Of a stretch of 64,000 nt of DNA, positions 24,526 through 34,319 are shown one piece after another. Within the stretch, counting starts at the first letter, position 1, and every line of letters begins with the position of its first letter. Origin of the DNA: Flavobacterium faecale (GTDB lineage Bacteria; Bacteroidota; Bacteroidia; Flavobacteriales; Flavobacteriaceae); assembly GCF_003076455.1 (NCBI RefSeq), contig NZ_CP020918.1, forward strand, positions 1,364,001-1,428,000. The letters are read 5' to 3'. The notes below the pieces were generated by a model, which was given only the letters and a program-made list of their open reading frames with translations, did no database searches and had not been told where the DNA came from. A program made the translations under genes and the position numbers.

Positions 24526-25974
24526 CTACATTAATTTGAGTATTCTTTTTAAGTTGACTGCGAAAATTGCTATTGCACCTTGCATTTGCATATTGGTAAT
24601 GCCATATGATATTGCTCTATCATAACCATGTACATTTTTCAACTCACTATTTTTCGCTTCTATTTTATATCGATGTTTTGCTTTTTCTTTGTAATAGTCA
24701 GTTTCTTGAAAGCTGATTTGTTCTTGGTGTAAGTCCGATTTTATCGACACCGAATATGTTTTTGTCTTGGATCCTTCTTTATAACAACCCTCTTTTAAAG
24801 AGCAGGTCTTTCATTTTTCCACATCAAAATAGTAGGTTTGTATTTGATTGGTTCCAACATTTTTTTTACCTTGGCGAGCCTTTCGTATGGCCATATGACC
24901 AGCAGTGCAAACAAATCTATCGGCATCTTTATTATAGTCAAATTTATCTTCGTCTTTTCTAGCTCCTTGTGCTATTGTAACATTTAGTCTGGCTACCACT
25001 TTAATATTTTGCTCCCTTGTGAGTTTGAGATTTTCTTTTCCTGTATAAGCTCCATCCCCAATAATAGTATCAACATCAATTCCGTTTTTTTGACTAATCG
25101 CTAAAAGTCTAGGTAATTCTGGCCCATCCCCTTTTTCACCTGATGTGACTACAGCCGCTGTAATGATGCGCTCCTCGGTCATAGCTAAGTGAGTCTTATA
25201 TCCAAAGAAAGAACTATCAGCAGATTTATGACCCGTTTTAGCATCTGCATCTTTTGATAAGGTAAAATTTTCTTGAGTGTCTTCTACAGTTTCTTTGAGT
25301 AGATTTAATTTCTCTTTCACAGCTGGAATCGAACTTATTGACGGCTCATTTTCAATGCGTTTTTCCAACTCTTTACAATAAGCAAGTTCCTTCTCTAAGT
25401 CATTGTCTGTATTTTTTTCAGGCATATGTTCTTTGAATTCCTGCTCAAAGCTGTATACTGTTTTTCGCAGTAGCTTGGAACGTTCTCTCAATACATCGAT
25501 GGCTAAAAATGGATTGGATCTTGATAAAGTATGTGTGGCATCAACGATGATAGACTTCGAACGAATAATACCTTTTTCGATAGCAATGGTGACTGTTTTG
25601 TTTATCAACAGATTTAATAGGTCGGTATCCTTTAGACGTAGTTTTCTAAATTTTGTTAACGAACTCGGATTGATAACATCGTCTTCTGGATTCATATCCA
25701 AAAAATATTTGAAGGACATATCGTATTGAGAACGCTCCACGACATCAATATCGGAAACAGTATAGATTGTTTTAAGTAGTAAATACTTAAACATACGAAC
25801 GGGACTTTCTGCCATTCGCCCATTATTGGGACAGTACTTATTTAACAACTCATCGTAAATGAATGAAAAATCAATCAAATCATTAATTTTTCTTAATAGA
25901 TTTTCTTTTGGAACTATTAAATCATACAACGAAGAATACTCGCTGAATTGTATTGTTTGTTGTTGTACTAACAT
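24526..25974 (-). pseudogene. IS1182-like transposase interrupted by an in-frame TGA
   Basis: The frame opens at 25974 and reads MLVQQQTIQF, then CPNNGRMAESPVRMFKYLLL, typical of IS1182 transposases. It includes the first catalytic Asp (IIVDATHT) and second Asp (IIGDGAYTG). At 24811-24813 a TGA interrupts it. The same frame then continues without another stop as KTCSLKEGCYKEGSK through KHRYKIEAKNSELKNVHGYD to 24526, carrying the presumed catalytic Glu. The stop sits where the first cysteine of a CxxC pair is expected, so a TGT/TGC to TGA change explains it. No frameshift is needed. The truncated product lacks the last catalytic residue, so the copy is probably immobile unless the stop is read through. 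Confidence 0.88.
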
Positions 25975-26010
25975 CTAAAAAACACTTATAATTAGATTTA
26001 AATATAAGAA

Positions 26011-26047
26011 AAAAGGAGTAGAAATCCATAGATATCTACTCCTTTTT
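26011..26047. terminator. Hairpin inside the IS right end
   Basis: AAAAGGAGTAGA pairs with TCTACTCCTTTT, with A/T runs on both sides. It lies between the IS end and the transposase start and should block read-in from the lipoprotein gene. Confidence 0.75.
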
Positions 26048-26164
26048 ATGTGTCAATTTATTAGAAAGACTTTTTCAGTGCCCTCAAATTAATGAAAGGT
26101 CTTTTGATGATATAATTAGAGTTTTTTACTTTTTATTTTAAAATAAACAGTTACTCGTTTGTTC

Positions 26165-27280
26165 TTATTTTGTCCAAGCTGCCCAAGTTGGTAAAGTTGC
26201 ACCAGCACCAGCACCAGTTTGTGTAGTAACGTAAGTACTAGTTGTATTGTTTGCTGCTACGTAGTTCATTCCGTTAACTTTGAAATCTCCTGCTGCTATT
26301 CTTGCAGTTGCACCAGTTCCAAGATCTAATTTTGCAAAAGTAGTAATTCCGTCAACAAATAAGTTTGTGTAAGTTTGCTTTCCACCACCTTCTTTAAAGT
26401 TGATTGCTTTTTCAGAAGCTGTAAATTTAGCATCTGTTCCTTTCACAATTGATATGTTATTGATTTTGGCATCTGTCATAGGTAAAGCAATATCGTTTGC
26501 TCCATTGTTAGATCCTTCTACTCCTCCAAAAGAAATACCGCTGATATATACATTTGAAATTGTTCCGATGTATCCATCAGCATAATCCAATGAATCATCA
26601 TAAGAATTAATTAGCACTAAATTAGTAGCGTTAACTGCACCACCAAAAAATTCAACCGCATCATCACCACTTTCAAAAGTGTATATGTTGTTTACAATTG
26701 TTCCACGACCCACTCCGAAGAAAGAAACACCATTGTATTCTTTAGTATCACTAAACTTAGATCCTGTATATGAAACTTTTAAATAAGTGATTTCTCCAGA
26801 TGAGTCATCATTATTGTTTCCTCCATAAAGTAAACCTCCTACTTCAGATGTTCCGTTGTCTCCAGTATTTACTTTAGCGTCACCACAGATGATTAATCCT
26901 CCCCAGTCACTTTGTGCTGGTGATGCTTTTCCTGATGTCATTACAACAGGTTGTGTTGCTGTACCGTTTATGTATATTTTAGCTCCTCTTTCTACAGCGA
27001 TGTAGATAGTTTTAGCTCTTTCAGAATCTGCTGTTGGATCAGATTTAATTACTGTTCCTGCAGGAATTATTAATTTCGCTGGTGATTTTACAACTAATCC
27101 TCCTGTTAGAGTGTACGTTTTTGAAGCATCTAAGGTAACCGTTCCAGAAGTGATGCTTCCTTTTAAATCATCTACTTTTAATTCGAAAGAAGATGAAACA
27201 GTTGATGGAGTATCATCTTTTGTGCAACTTGTAAATGCAATTGTTCCTACTGTTAAAATTGCTAAAATTGATTTTTTCAT
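26165..27280 (-). CDS. Right-handed beta-helix surface lipoprotein
   Basis: 371 residues. The lipoprotein signal MKKSILAILTVGTIAFTSC is followed by a low-complexity linker and a long stretch of repeating beta rungs (LIIPAGTVIKSD, IYINGTATQPVVMTSG, DWGGLIICGDAKV, YLKVSYTGSKFSD, AVEFFGGAVNATNLVLINSYDDSLDYADG). This is the parallel beta-helix pattern found in surface proteins next to TonB receptors. I use the start at 27280; fifteen codons upstream belong to the frame but precede the signal. It lies 351 bp after the TonB receptor gene, and a terminator in that gap suggests separate expression. Substrate binding by the pair is inferred from position only. Confidence 0.85.
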   Translation of the reverse strand: MKKSILAILTVGTIAFTSCTKDDTPSTVSSSFELKVDDLKGSITSGTVTLDASKTYTLTGGLVVKSPAKLIIPAGTVIKSDPTADSERAKTIYIAVERGAKIYINGTATQPVVMTSGKASPAQSDWGGLIICGDAKVNTGDNGTSEVGGLLYGGNNNDDSSGEITYLKVSYTGSKFSDTKEYNGVSFFGVGRGTIVNNIYTFESGDDAVEFFGGAVNATNLVLINSYDDSLDYADGYIGTISNVYISGISFGGVEGSNNGANDIALPMTDAKINNISIVKGTDAKFTASEKAINFKEGGGKQTYTNLFVDGITTFAKLDLGTGATARIAAGDFKVNGMNYVAANNTTSTYVTTQTGAGAGATLPTWAAWTK

Positions 27281-27576
27281 TTTTTTATAATTTTGTTTGA
27301 TTTTTTTAACACTACAAAGAAACATTCTTAAGGTTTTATTGACGTTAACCCATTATTATTATGGTGTTAAGGATTGAAGTATTGCGGCGTACTGTAATAA
27401 CAATTAATTTACATAACTGTTTTTATATAGTAGATGTCTTAGTTTAAAAATCTTTGTGGTCTGATAATGTGTGTGTTGTGTTGTTTTTGCTGTGAGGTAT
27501 TGATTGAATGTTATTTTGAAGTGGTTGCGTAAGTAAGGTTGTTCTATTTGTTTATGTCTAATTTGGTATTAAGGCA

Positions 27577-27614
27577 AAAAAAAGAGGTAAAAACTATTTG
27601 CTTTTACCTCTTTT
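27577..27614 (-). terminator. TonB receptor terminator (in the 351-bp gap 27281-27631)
   Basis: A perfect hairpin built on AAAAGAGGTAAAA (27581-27593) and TTTTACCTCTTTT (27602-27614), with a minus-strand T-tract. Nothing else recognisable lies in the gap; no TAnnTTTG box is seen before the lipoprotein gene. Confidence 0.88.
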
Positions 27615-27631
27615 GGTTATTTGGTGTAAGA

Positions 27632-30394
27632 TTATAACTTGTAAGTCAATGAAAAACTTATGTTAGAACCAATTTTATAAGAACTAGCTAATATGTCTGC
27701 TGTTTTTATATTTGGAGCCTTGCTTTGTTCTGAAACTCTTCTGTAGGCAGGGTTTAAAATGTTTTTATAGGAAAGACCAAGTTTAAGCTTTTTGGTTAAA
27801 TTTGATTTGATTATAAAATCCAATCTATTGATTGATTTGTCAATTAAATTTCCTCTTTCAGATGTTCCAATTACGGCTAGTTTGTCTGATACATAAGCAT
27901 AAGTCAAAGTTGCGGTAATGTCTTTATCATTTTCTAGTTCTCTGGTAAAAGAGATATCAGCATTTGCTAAAAGATCAGAGGCACCAGATAGTTTTGAATT
28001 CTTGAATGTGAAGTTCGCTCCAAATCCATTTTCTAGAAGTACTTTGTTGTTGCTAAGGTCTTGGTCATGATACATATAAGAACCATTGAATCCAAAGCTT
28101 AGCTTGTCTTTAAGATTATTTTCTTTTGTTAGTTCGAAAATATTTTTTCTTAATTCTACTTCTATTCCTGCTACAACTGCCTTATCACCTGTGTTTGCAT
28201 AGGTAATGTTTCCAGATGATGAATTGGTGAACATTTCGTTTATAGGGTTTTTTATTAATTTACCAAAAGCAGTTACAGATAGTAATTCATCACTGCTAGG
28301 GTATAATTCCCAGCTTATGTCAGCATTATAATTTGTTGATGCATACAATCTGTCGTTTCCTTCGTAAGATTGTCCTACTTCTTGAAAAAGAATTTTTACT
28401 TTTTCTTTGAATTGTGGTAATGTATATGTGTTACTCGCTGCAAATTTTAAATTCTGTTTGTCGTTAAGTTTGTACTTTGCGATAACACTTGGAAGAAATT
28501 TTACTGGGCTATATGTTCTACCTTGTCCGTCAGGTGCATCTAAGCTTACATAAAACACATATTGTTCAATTTGTTCAAATCTACCACCTAATAGAACTGA
28601 TAATCTATCTGTGAAGTTGTATAGTAGATTACCGTAAACTGCGTGTATATTTAAATGTCCACTGTATAGTTGGCTTAGTTTGCTAGAGGTGTCTCCTTTT
28701 GAAAGGTCAAAATTAGTAGCGTTCAAAAAAGTGTCAGTGTTGTCAAATTCGTTTTTTGAGAATATTGTTTTGTTTGTTACAGGGAAGAATGAGTATTGCT
28801 GAGAGTTAAAATCTACATTTTTCATTTTACCAGAATATCCCAAAGTAACTTTTCCTTTAAAATCGTCCTCTTTCTTGTTGAAGTTGTAAGAGCCTGATAG
28901 GTTTGCAGAAATTTCGTTTTCAGTTAAGCTTTGGTAGTATCTATGGTTGTTGATACTTGAGTTTTTGAAAAAAGTGTAATCAGCTGATCCGTCTGCAGTA
29001 GGAACAAAGGTGTTTTGCATACGATCCGGAATGGTGTTGTCTAGCATGCTGTATCCAAGACTCCAGTTTCCTTCCCATTTTTCGTTATATTTATGCTTAC
29101 CAATCAATTGATTTAGTAGTAATTGCGTTTTGTCAAACGTACCACGTTTGATGAAACCAATTGGATCGATACCTGGAAATTCTATATTCTTTCCGTCGTA
29201 TTCACTGTAGTCTTGAGAAGTTGAGTTTAAGAATAATCCTGTGTAAAATATAGCGTTATTTTTGTTTATTTTATAATCAGCTGTACCCATAACTGTTGAG
29301 TTACTGCTGTATTTACTTGATTTTTTATAAAAATCAGAATTTGCTAAACCTTGTGCCGTAATATTTGTTCTGTAAACTCCTTCGTTAAATTTATTGTCTG
29401 TGTCAAAAGATGCAGTAATAAAAGTACCTACACTTGCTCCGTTGTTTCCAATATTAAATTTCTTTCCAGCGGAAACAGCAATGTTATTATTTAATTTATA
29501 CTTTCTCTCTTGTTTGTCCCAACTACTATTATAGTTGTAGGGTAGTAATGGATTTTCTGGAGCTGTTACACTTTTAAATCCGCTGTAAGATGGACCATCT
29601 TGTAGGTAGAAATGATCTAGCTTTGCTACATTACTGTTGGACCCAGCTCCTACACTAATTTGTACAAAAGGTGAACCAGTCATTTTTTTTGAAGCAATGT
29701 CAACATTTGCACCTCCAAAATCGGCATAATTTTGAGATTCAAAAGTTTTACTAATTCCGATTGATTGTACAATATCGGTAGAGAATATATCAAGTAAAAT
29801 ATTTTTATTAGCAGGATTGTTTGAAGGTAATGGTAATCCGTTTAGAGTTGTTACATTATATCTATCACCTAGCCCCCTTACAAATACGCCACCAGTTCCT
29901 TCTTGCTTAGAGATCCCGCTAACCTTTGTAACTGCTGAAGCAACATCGCTTACGCCTTTACGAGACATTTCTTGAGCACCTATAGATTGTTTGATTTCTA
30001 CGGCTTTCTTTTGGTCTAGTAAAAGTGCAGTTTCTTTTTCTCTATTAGTTGGCGCTGCTCTAATAATTACATCTTCTAGTTTGTAACCGCCAGATGACAA
30101 GGCTTTGTTTAATACAATTGTTTTTCCGCTTACTACAGTTACGGGTACTTCAACTGGTTCGTAACCTACAAAGCTGAATTGAATAGTGTAAGTTCCTGGT
30201 AGAATAGCGATGGTATATTTTCCATCAATATCGGTTGTTGTATTGGCTTTTGTTCCTTTAAGTAGTACATTAGCAAATGGCAATGATTCGTTGTTTGATT
30301 CTTTATCGGTTAGTACTCCTGTAATAGTTCCTTTATTCTGTGAATAAGTAAATGAACAGATTAAAAATGCTACAATCAATAATTTAAGTTTCAT
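27632..30394 (-). CDS. TonB-dependent outer-membrane receptor with carboxypeptidase-like N-terminal domain
   Basis: 920 residues. A signal peptide (FLICSFTYSQ) is followed by a carboxypeptidase-regulatory-like domain (about 20-105: GTITGVLTDKESNNESLPFANVLLKGT as two blocks), a plug domain (about 120-230, with VFVRGLGDRYNVTTLNGLPL) and a 22-strand-type beta-barrel ending in KIGSNISFSLTYKL. It imports a ligand with TonB/ExbBD energy; the ligand is not evident. A surface lipoprotein gene follows. The divergent response regulator and kinase resemble PhoB/PhoR, so a phosphate-related role is possible but not shown. The 224-bp divergent region to 30619 holds only a weak TATATTTA box (30539-30546). 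Confidence 0.93.
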   Translation of the reverse strand: MKLKLLIVAFLICSFTYSQNKGTITGVLTDKESNNESLPFANVLLKGTKANTTTDIDGKYTIAILPGTYTIQFSFVGYEPVEVPVTVVSGKTIVLNKALSSGGYKLEDVIIRAAPTNREKETALLLDQKKAVEIKQSIGAQEMSRKGVSDVASAVTKVSGISKQEGTGGVFVRGLGDRYNVTTLNGLPLPSNNPANKNILLDIFSTDIVQSIGISKTFESQNYADFGGANVDIASKKMTGSPFVQISVGAGSNSNVAKLDHFYLQDGPSYSGFKSVTAPENPLLPYNYNSSWDKQERKYKLNNNIAVSAGKKFNIGNNGASVGTFITASFDTDNKFNEGVYRTNITAQGLANSDFYKKSSKYSSNSTVMGTADYKINKNNAIFYTGLFLNSTSQDYSEYDGKNIEFPGIDPIGFIKRGTFDKTQLLLNQLIGKHKYNEKWEGNWSLGYSMLDNTIPDRMQNTFVPTADGSADYTFFKNSSINNHRYYQSLTENEISANLSGSYNFNKKEDDFKGKVTLGYSGKMKNVDFNSQQYSFFPVTNKTIFSKNEFDNTDTFLNATNFDLSKGDTSSKLSQLYSGHLNIHAVYGNLLYNFTDRLSVLLGGRFEQIEQYVFYVSLDAPDGQGRTYSPVKFLPSVIAKYKLNDKQNLKFAASNTYTLPQFKEKVKILFQEVGQSYEGNDRLYASTNYNADISWELYPSSDELLSVTAFGKLIKNPINEMFTNSSSGNITYANTGDKAVVAGIEVELRKNIFELTKENNLKDKLSFGFNGSYMYHDQDLSNNKVLLENGFGANFTFKNSKLSGASDLLANADISFTRELENDKDITATLTYAYVSDKLAVIGTSERGNLIDKSINRLDFIIKSNLTKKLKLGLSYKNILNPAYRRVSEQSKAPNIKTADILASSYKIGSNISFSLTYKL

Positions 30395-30618
30395 ACTCTT
30401 TTGTTAATTTTGTGCAAAGTAACGGCAGAAGTGTTAAGTCGAAGTTAACGAGGTATTACCAATAAGTTGTTTTAATATTACCTAAAGGTTATGTAATTAA
30501 ATTAATGTAAACTCAGTTTTTACCGATTATTTTATTGTTATATTTACCATCGCAATTGTAATCATTAGTTTAATAAACAACAGATTTCTAATGATTTAAA
30601 TCTAATTTTGCTATTTAT

Positions 30619-31302
30619 ATGAAAAACAAGAACACTAAAATTTTACTAGTAGATGACGAGCCGGATATCTTGGAAATCGTAGGATATAACCTCTCTCAAG
30701 AAGGTTATCAGATATTTACAGCATCAAATGGTAAAGAAGCTATTGTTAAAGCTAAAAAAGAAATTCCAGATTTAATCATCATGGATGTCATGATGCCTGA
30801 GATGGACGGAATGGAAGCTTGCGAGAATATCAGAAAAATTCCTGAACTCAGTAACGTGATTATTACTTTCTTAACTGCGCGCAGTGAAGATTATTCACAA
30901 GTTGCAGGTTTTGAAGTAGGAGCAGACGATTATATCACCAAACCTATTAAACCTAAATTGTTAGTTAGTAAAGTGAAAGCTTTATTAAGACGATTGGTCG
31001 AAGCAGATCAAGATAGTGAGACATTAAATGTAGGTGGTATCGAGATTAACCGTGAAGAGTACAAAATTGTTATGGAAGGTCAAGAAATTTCTTTGCCTAG
31101 AAAAGAGTTTGAATTGTTTTATTTACTAGCCTCCAAACCAGGTAAAGTTTTTAAACGAGACGAAATCTTGGATAAAGTATGGGGTAATGAAGTTGTTGTC
31201 GGAGGAAGAACTATCGATGTTCATATTCGAAAATTAAGAGAAAAAATTGGAGAAGATTTATTCAAAACTATTAAAGGAGTTGGGTATAAATTTGAAGTTT
31301 AA
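30619..31302 (+). CDS. OmpR/PhoB-family response regulator
   Basis: 227 residues. The receiver has the acidic pair in LLVDDEPD, phospho-acceptor D56 (IIMDVMMPEMDG), the switch threonine in FLTAR and the lysine in YITKPIKP. The winged-helix DNA-binding domain runs from about 128 to 226 (LPRKEFELFYLLASKPGKVF, IDVHIRKLREKIG). It is intact and probably dimerises on direct repeats when phosphorylated. It is read divergently from the TonB receptor and followed 214 bp later by its likely cognate kinase. The pair resembles PhoB/PhoR, but the signal is unproven. Confidence 0.93.
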   Translation: MKNKNTKILLVDDEPDILEIVGYNLSQEGYQIFTASNGKEAIVKAKKEIPDLIIMDVMMPEMDGMEACENIRKIPELSNVIITFLTARSEDYSQVAGFEVGADDYITKPIKPKLLVSKVKALLRRLVEADQDSETLNVGGIEINREEYKIVMEGQEISLPRKEFELFYLLASKPGKVFKRDEILDKVWGNEVVVGGRTIDVHIRKLREKIGEDLFKTIKGVGYKFEV

Positions 31303-31471
31303 AGAATGAACATTGTATAATGTTACATTTTTAAATTAGAAAAAAACATATAGAATGCAGGTTTTAAATTGTTTGATTAAGTGCAATTCCTTGTAACTTA
31401 ATCAGGTTTGACCTTTCAATATTCCTCTGTAGAGTGCGAAATAGTTTTTTATCTTTACATACAAACATTTT

Positions 31472-31495
31472 AAAATGGGCTTTTGGCCCATTTTT
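31472..31495 (+). terminator. Hairpin with T-tract just before the sensor kinase start
   Basis: A 9-bp stem AAAATGGGC (31472-31480) pairs with GCCCATTTT (31486-31494) around TTTTG, followed by T's. It lies 170 bp after the regulator stop and 22 bp before the kinase ATG. A weak TATCTTTA box (31450-31457) lies upstream, so it is either the regulator's terminator or a leader attenuator for the kinase. Confidence 0.65.
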
Positions 31496-31516
31496 ATTAT
31501 TTTATTAAATAGGGTT

Positions 31517-32584
31517 ATGAAGATTAGTTTTAAAAAAACGTACAAATTTGCCGTAAAATCATCGATGTATATCAGTCTTTTTTCGACTGCATTTGTGCTT
31601 TTTTTGGTTGCTGTTATGTTTTCGGCAACAGTAAGGCAGTTGGTGGGCTTCGGAGTTGTTTTCAGTATTACATTATTTGCATTTTCGTTTGTAGTCGTGC
31701 AGTATCGGGTAGAACGTTTTATATACAGACGTGTGAAAAAAATCTACGATGATGTGTCTTTATTAGAATCGAGTACTTTGATCAATCAGCCTATTACGAC
31801 CGATATGGAAACCTTGACCCGTGAGGTGAAAAAGTTTGCGACAGATAAAAAACTTGAAATCGAATTGCTCCAAGTGCGAGAAGAATACCGAAGAGATTTT
31901 TTAGGAAACGTTTCTCACGAATTAAAAACACCTCTTTTTACCGTACAAGGCTATATTTCGACCTTACTTGACGGTGCGATGGAAGATAAAGTTATTCGAA
32001 AAAAATACTTGAAACGTGCCGAAAAAGGAGTAGAGCGTTTGATATACATCGTTGAAGATTTGGATATGATCACCAAACTCGAAGCGGGCGATTTAAATTT
32101 GGAGTACTCCGAGTTTGATATTTTTGAATTGATTCAGAATGTTTTTGATCTTCTCGAAATGAAAGCAGAAAAGAAACATATCAAATTAACTTTCGATAAT
32201 AATAAACCGCTGCGAAATTTTGTGCGAGGAGATCGTGACCGTATTCAGCAGGTGATTGAAAACTTGATCGTCAATTCGATTAAATACGGTAAAGAAAACG
32301 GAACGACAGAAGTTTCAGTAGTTAATTTGACGAAGAAAAAAGTACTGGTTCGTGTGAGCGATGATGGTGGCGGAATCGAAAAGCAACATTTGCCACGACT
32401 TTTTGAACGTTTTTATCGCGTGAATAAAAGTGGTTCGCGTGAAGAAGGAGGTTCTGGTTTAGGTCTTGCCATTGTGAAACATATTGTTGAAGCACACAAA
32501 GAGAAAATTTATGTCGAAAGTGAATTCGGAATCGGTTCTGAATTTTCTTTTACCTTAGAACGTCCTACGGTTAAGAAGTTGTAG
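31517..32584 (+). CDS. PhoR-like sensor histidine kinase
   Basis: 355 residues. Two N-terminal membrane helices with little periplasmic loop (about 12-60) are followed by a short linker, a HisKA domain with intact H-box (FLGNVSHELKTPL, H134) and a HATPase_c domain with N-box (ENLIVNSIKYG), G1 (VSDDGGGI), F-box (FERFYR) and G2 (GGSGLGLAIVKHI). The minimal sensory part suggests membrane or protein-mediated sensing, as in PhoR. The start at ATG 31517 is chosen because the upstream frame start at 31475 lies within the terminator-like hairpin. Confidence 0.92.
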   Translation: MKISFKKTYKFAVKSSMYISLFSTAFVLFLVAVMFSATVRQLVGFGVVFSITLFAFSFVVVQYRVERFIYRRVKKIYDDVSLLESSTLINQPITTDMETLTREVKKFATDKKLEIELLQVREEYRRDFLGNVSHELKTPLFTVQGYISTLLDGAMEDKVIRKKYLKRAEKGVERLIYIVEDLDMITKLEAGDLNLEYSEFDIFELIQNVFDLLEMKAEKKHIKLTFDNNKPLRNFVRGDRDRIQQVIENLIVNSIKYGKENGTTEVSVVNLTKKKVLVRVSDDGGGIEKQHLPRLFERFYRVNKSGSREEGGSGLGLAIVKHIVEAHKEKIYVESEFGIGSEFSFTLERPTVKKL

Positions 32585-32627
32585 TTTTTTTAGTATTCGA
32601 AAAGAACTATACTTATTTTATTTCTCC

Positions 32628-32661
32628 CAGCTTATCGCTCAAACCCAATGATGATAAGCTG
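32628..32661. terminator. Possible bidirectional terminator
   Basis: Perfect 9-bp stem CAGCTTATC / GATAAGCTG with a 16-nt loop between the convergent kinase and glycosyltransferase genes. The T-tracts are weak. Confidence 0.5.
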
Positions 32662-32663
32662 AT

Positions 32664-33734
32664 TTAGTTTTCGAATATTTTCAATAGATCGACCCAATCC
32701 ACCTCATTTTGACTATGTTTGAATCCTTTGTATGAAGATACCTGAGCGAGATCTTCGATTTTAAAATTGTCCTGATCAGCAAAAGGAGCTATTTTTTCGG
32801 TCTCAAATTTTTCTGCTAAGTACATTTGTTCAAATTGTCCTGGAGTCGGAATAAAAAAAGCTTTTTTGTTTAGTCTTTCTAGATCCATAATCGTTGTGTA
32901 TCCAGAACGACAAAGTACAATGGCGCTTTCTTGTATGCATTGTTCAAGTTGTCGTGCCTTCATGAAGTTGTAGTAGAGTACGTTTCCAATTTCTTCTTTC
33001 TTTTGTACAGCTTCAATAATTCCTTTTACAAAAAGTACTTTCCCCTCATAGTTTTTAAGTTGTTCGATTAGGTGTATTTCTAGCATTTCCCTTTGTGGCT
33101 CAGGACCAGACAAAAGGATCAGTAAATCATATTTTTGTTCTGCTTCGTGAATATGAAATCTACTTACGGGGCCAATATATTCGAGTCTCAATTCATTGGT
33201 TGTAGCGGTATGGCTCAGCTTTCCTCCTAAGTTAGGTTCCTTCTGGTGATCAGGTACCCAGCAAACAGTAAATTTTTTGATAAAGTATTGGTGTAATTTG
33301 GTGCTCCACCAAGTAGTATTTCCGGTCAAAACAGTAATTTGATGCGTAATATACACTGACGGAACTTGTGTAGAATAACACCCCATTCGATTATCAGAGA
33401 TGATTCCTATAATTTCATACTTTTTAATCCATTGATTTATTAGTTTATGCTCTTCTCGAATAGTCAACGCTATTTTGGGTAGGTTTTGGAGTAACTTTCG
33501 TTTAAAATGATTCCCGTTTTTTGGGTACTCAATTGCATTTGACGGCAGCTGTAGACATAAAATATAGGGAAATTCTTTTTTGAGTAATGCTAAGGCAGGT
33601 CCGTCTGAGGCAATTATTGGAGTGAAATTGTAATAATGCAACATTTTGATTATTGGTATACAACGAGTGGCATGCCCTAAGCCCCAATTTAAGACAGTAA
33701 CAAGAATTGTTCTGTTTTCGTATTCTATCTCCAT
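32664..33734 (-). CDS. MurG-like (family 28 type) glycosyltransferase
   Basis: A 356-residue GT-B fold. The N-terminal LNWGLGHATRCIPI glycine-rich loop and the C-terminal donor-binding signature (ILLSGPEPQR; AIVLCRSGYTTIMDLERL; FIPTPGQFEQMYLAEKF) resemble MurG/UDP-glycosyltransferases. No membrane helices or signal peptide, so it acts at the cytosolic face. Acceptor and sugar are unknown; roles in cell-surface polysaccharide or glycolipid synthesis are plausible. It is a single gene, upstream of a long empty region. Confidence 0.85.
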   Translation of the reverse strand: MEIEYENRTILVTVLNWGLGHATRCIPIIKMLHYYNFTPIIASDGPALALLKKEFPYILCLQLPSNAIEYPKNGNHFKRKLLQNLPKIALTIREEHKLINQWIKKYEIIGIISDNRMGCYSTQVPSVYITHQITVLTGNTTWWSTKLHQYFIKKFTVCWVPDHQKEPNLGGKLSHTATTNELRLEYIGPVSRFHIHEAEQKYDLLILLSGPEPQREMLEIHLIEQLKNYEGKVLFVKGIIEAVQKKEEIGNVLYYNFMKARQLEQCIQESAIVLCRSGYTTIMDLERLNKKAFFIPTPGQFEQMYLAEKFETEKIAPFADQDNFKIEDLAQVSSYKGFKHSQNEVDWVDLLKIFEN

Positions 33735-34319
33735 ACTGCTGTTTCTTTTTTTTGAAAGATAGTAATTGTATAGAATTGTAAGTAAATATGAAGTATTAAG
33801 GAATTATTAAAGTTTGGCCTCTATTATCTTTAAAGTTGGAGAGCAAGATTGAGGTGCGATTAAAAGGAATGTATTTTAGCATATTTTACTTATCTATAGG
33901 TTCATCAAAATACTTTGGGTAGTTTTATTTGATCAATTTAAACTGTTTTTCTTGTTGAATATAGTGCGACGTTAACTTTTAAGTCTATTTTTTAATTAGT
34001 AGGTTTTTTTCTATTTTTAATTGTTGATAACTTAATGTTTAGCTGTTATTTTTCGAAATAAAAAAGTCGCAAAATTTAGTATTTGACTTAATAACATAAT
34101 GTTTTTGCATGCCTAAAAGTTATTTTTTTTGTGTAAGTCAGAAAAGGACTTTGATTTAAATTATTTTAATTCATTTTAAATGATGATCTTTATCCTATGA
34201 AAGTGGTGGTTGGTCGATAGTTATTAGTTTTTTGGCTAATAGAAACAAATATTTTAATAAATAACTGTAGTTTTGACTCTGTGATTTTAGCAGTTTTGAA
34301 TATTTTGCCAAAAGTTAAT

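Larger units (their letters stand above)
24333..26085 (-). mobile_element. IS1182-family-like insertion sequence, 1,753 bp
   Basis: Terminal inverted repeats of 15 bp are perfect (GAGGGCACTGAAAAA at 24333 and its complement ending at 26085). An 8-bp direct repeat AAATTAAT borders both ends (24325-24332 and 26086-26093). The interior encodes one DDE transposase on the minus strand, with hairpin terminators inside each end that insulate it. Size and transposase type suggest IS1182. Confidence 0.92.
24313..26105 (-). terminator. Intrinsic terminator split by an IS element
   Basis: Arms AAAAGACCTTTC (24313-24324) and GAAAGGTCTTTT (26094-26105) are perfect complements. Before IS insertion they flanked an 8-nt loop AAATTAAT and a T-tract (minus strand), giving an ordinary terminator for the lipoprotein gene at 26165-27280. 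The loop is now the target-site duplication. Confidence 0.85.

Noticed and set aside
25403..25729. Plus-strand ORF of 108 aa inside the IS element
   Set aside because: Shadow of the transposase on the opposite strand, with no recognisable domain.
24526..25974. Transposase split by a frameshift into two genes
   Set aside because: Both parts are in the same frame; a single TGA separates them and no other stop occurs.
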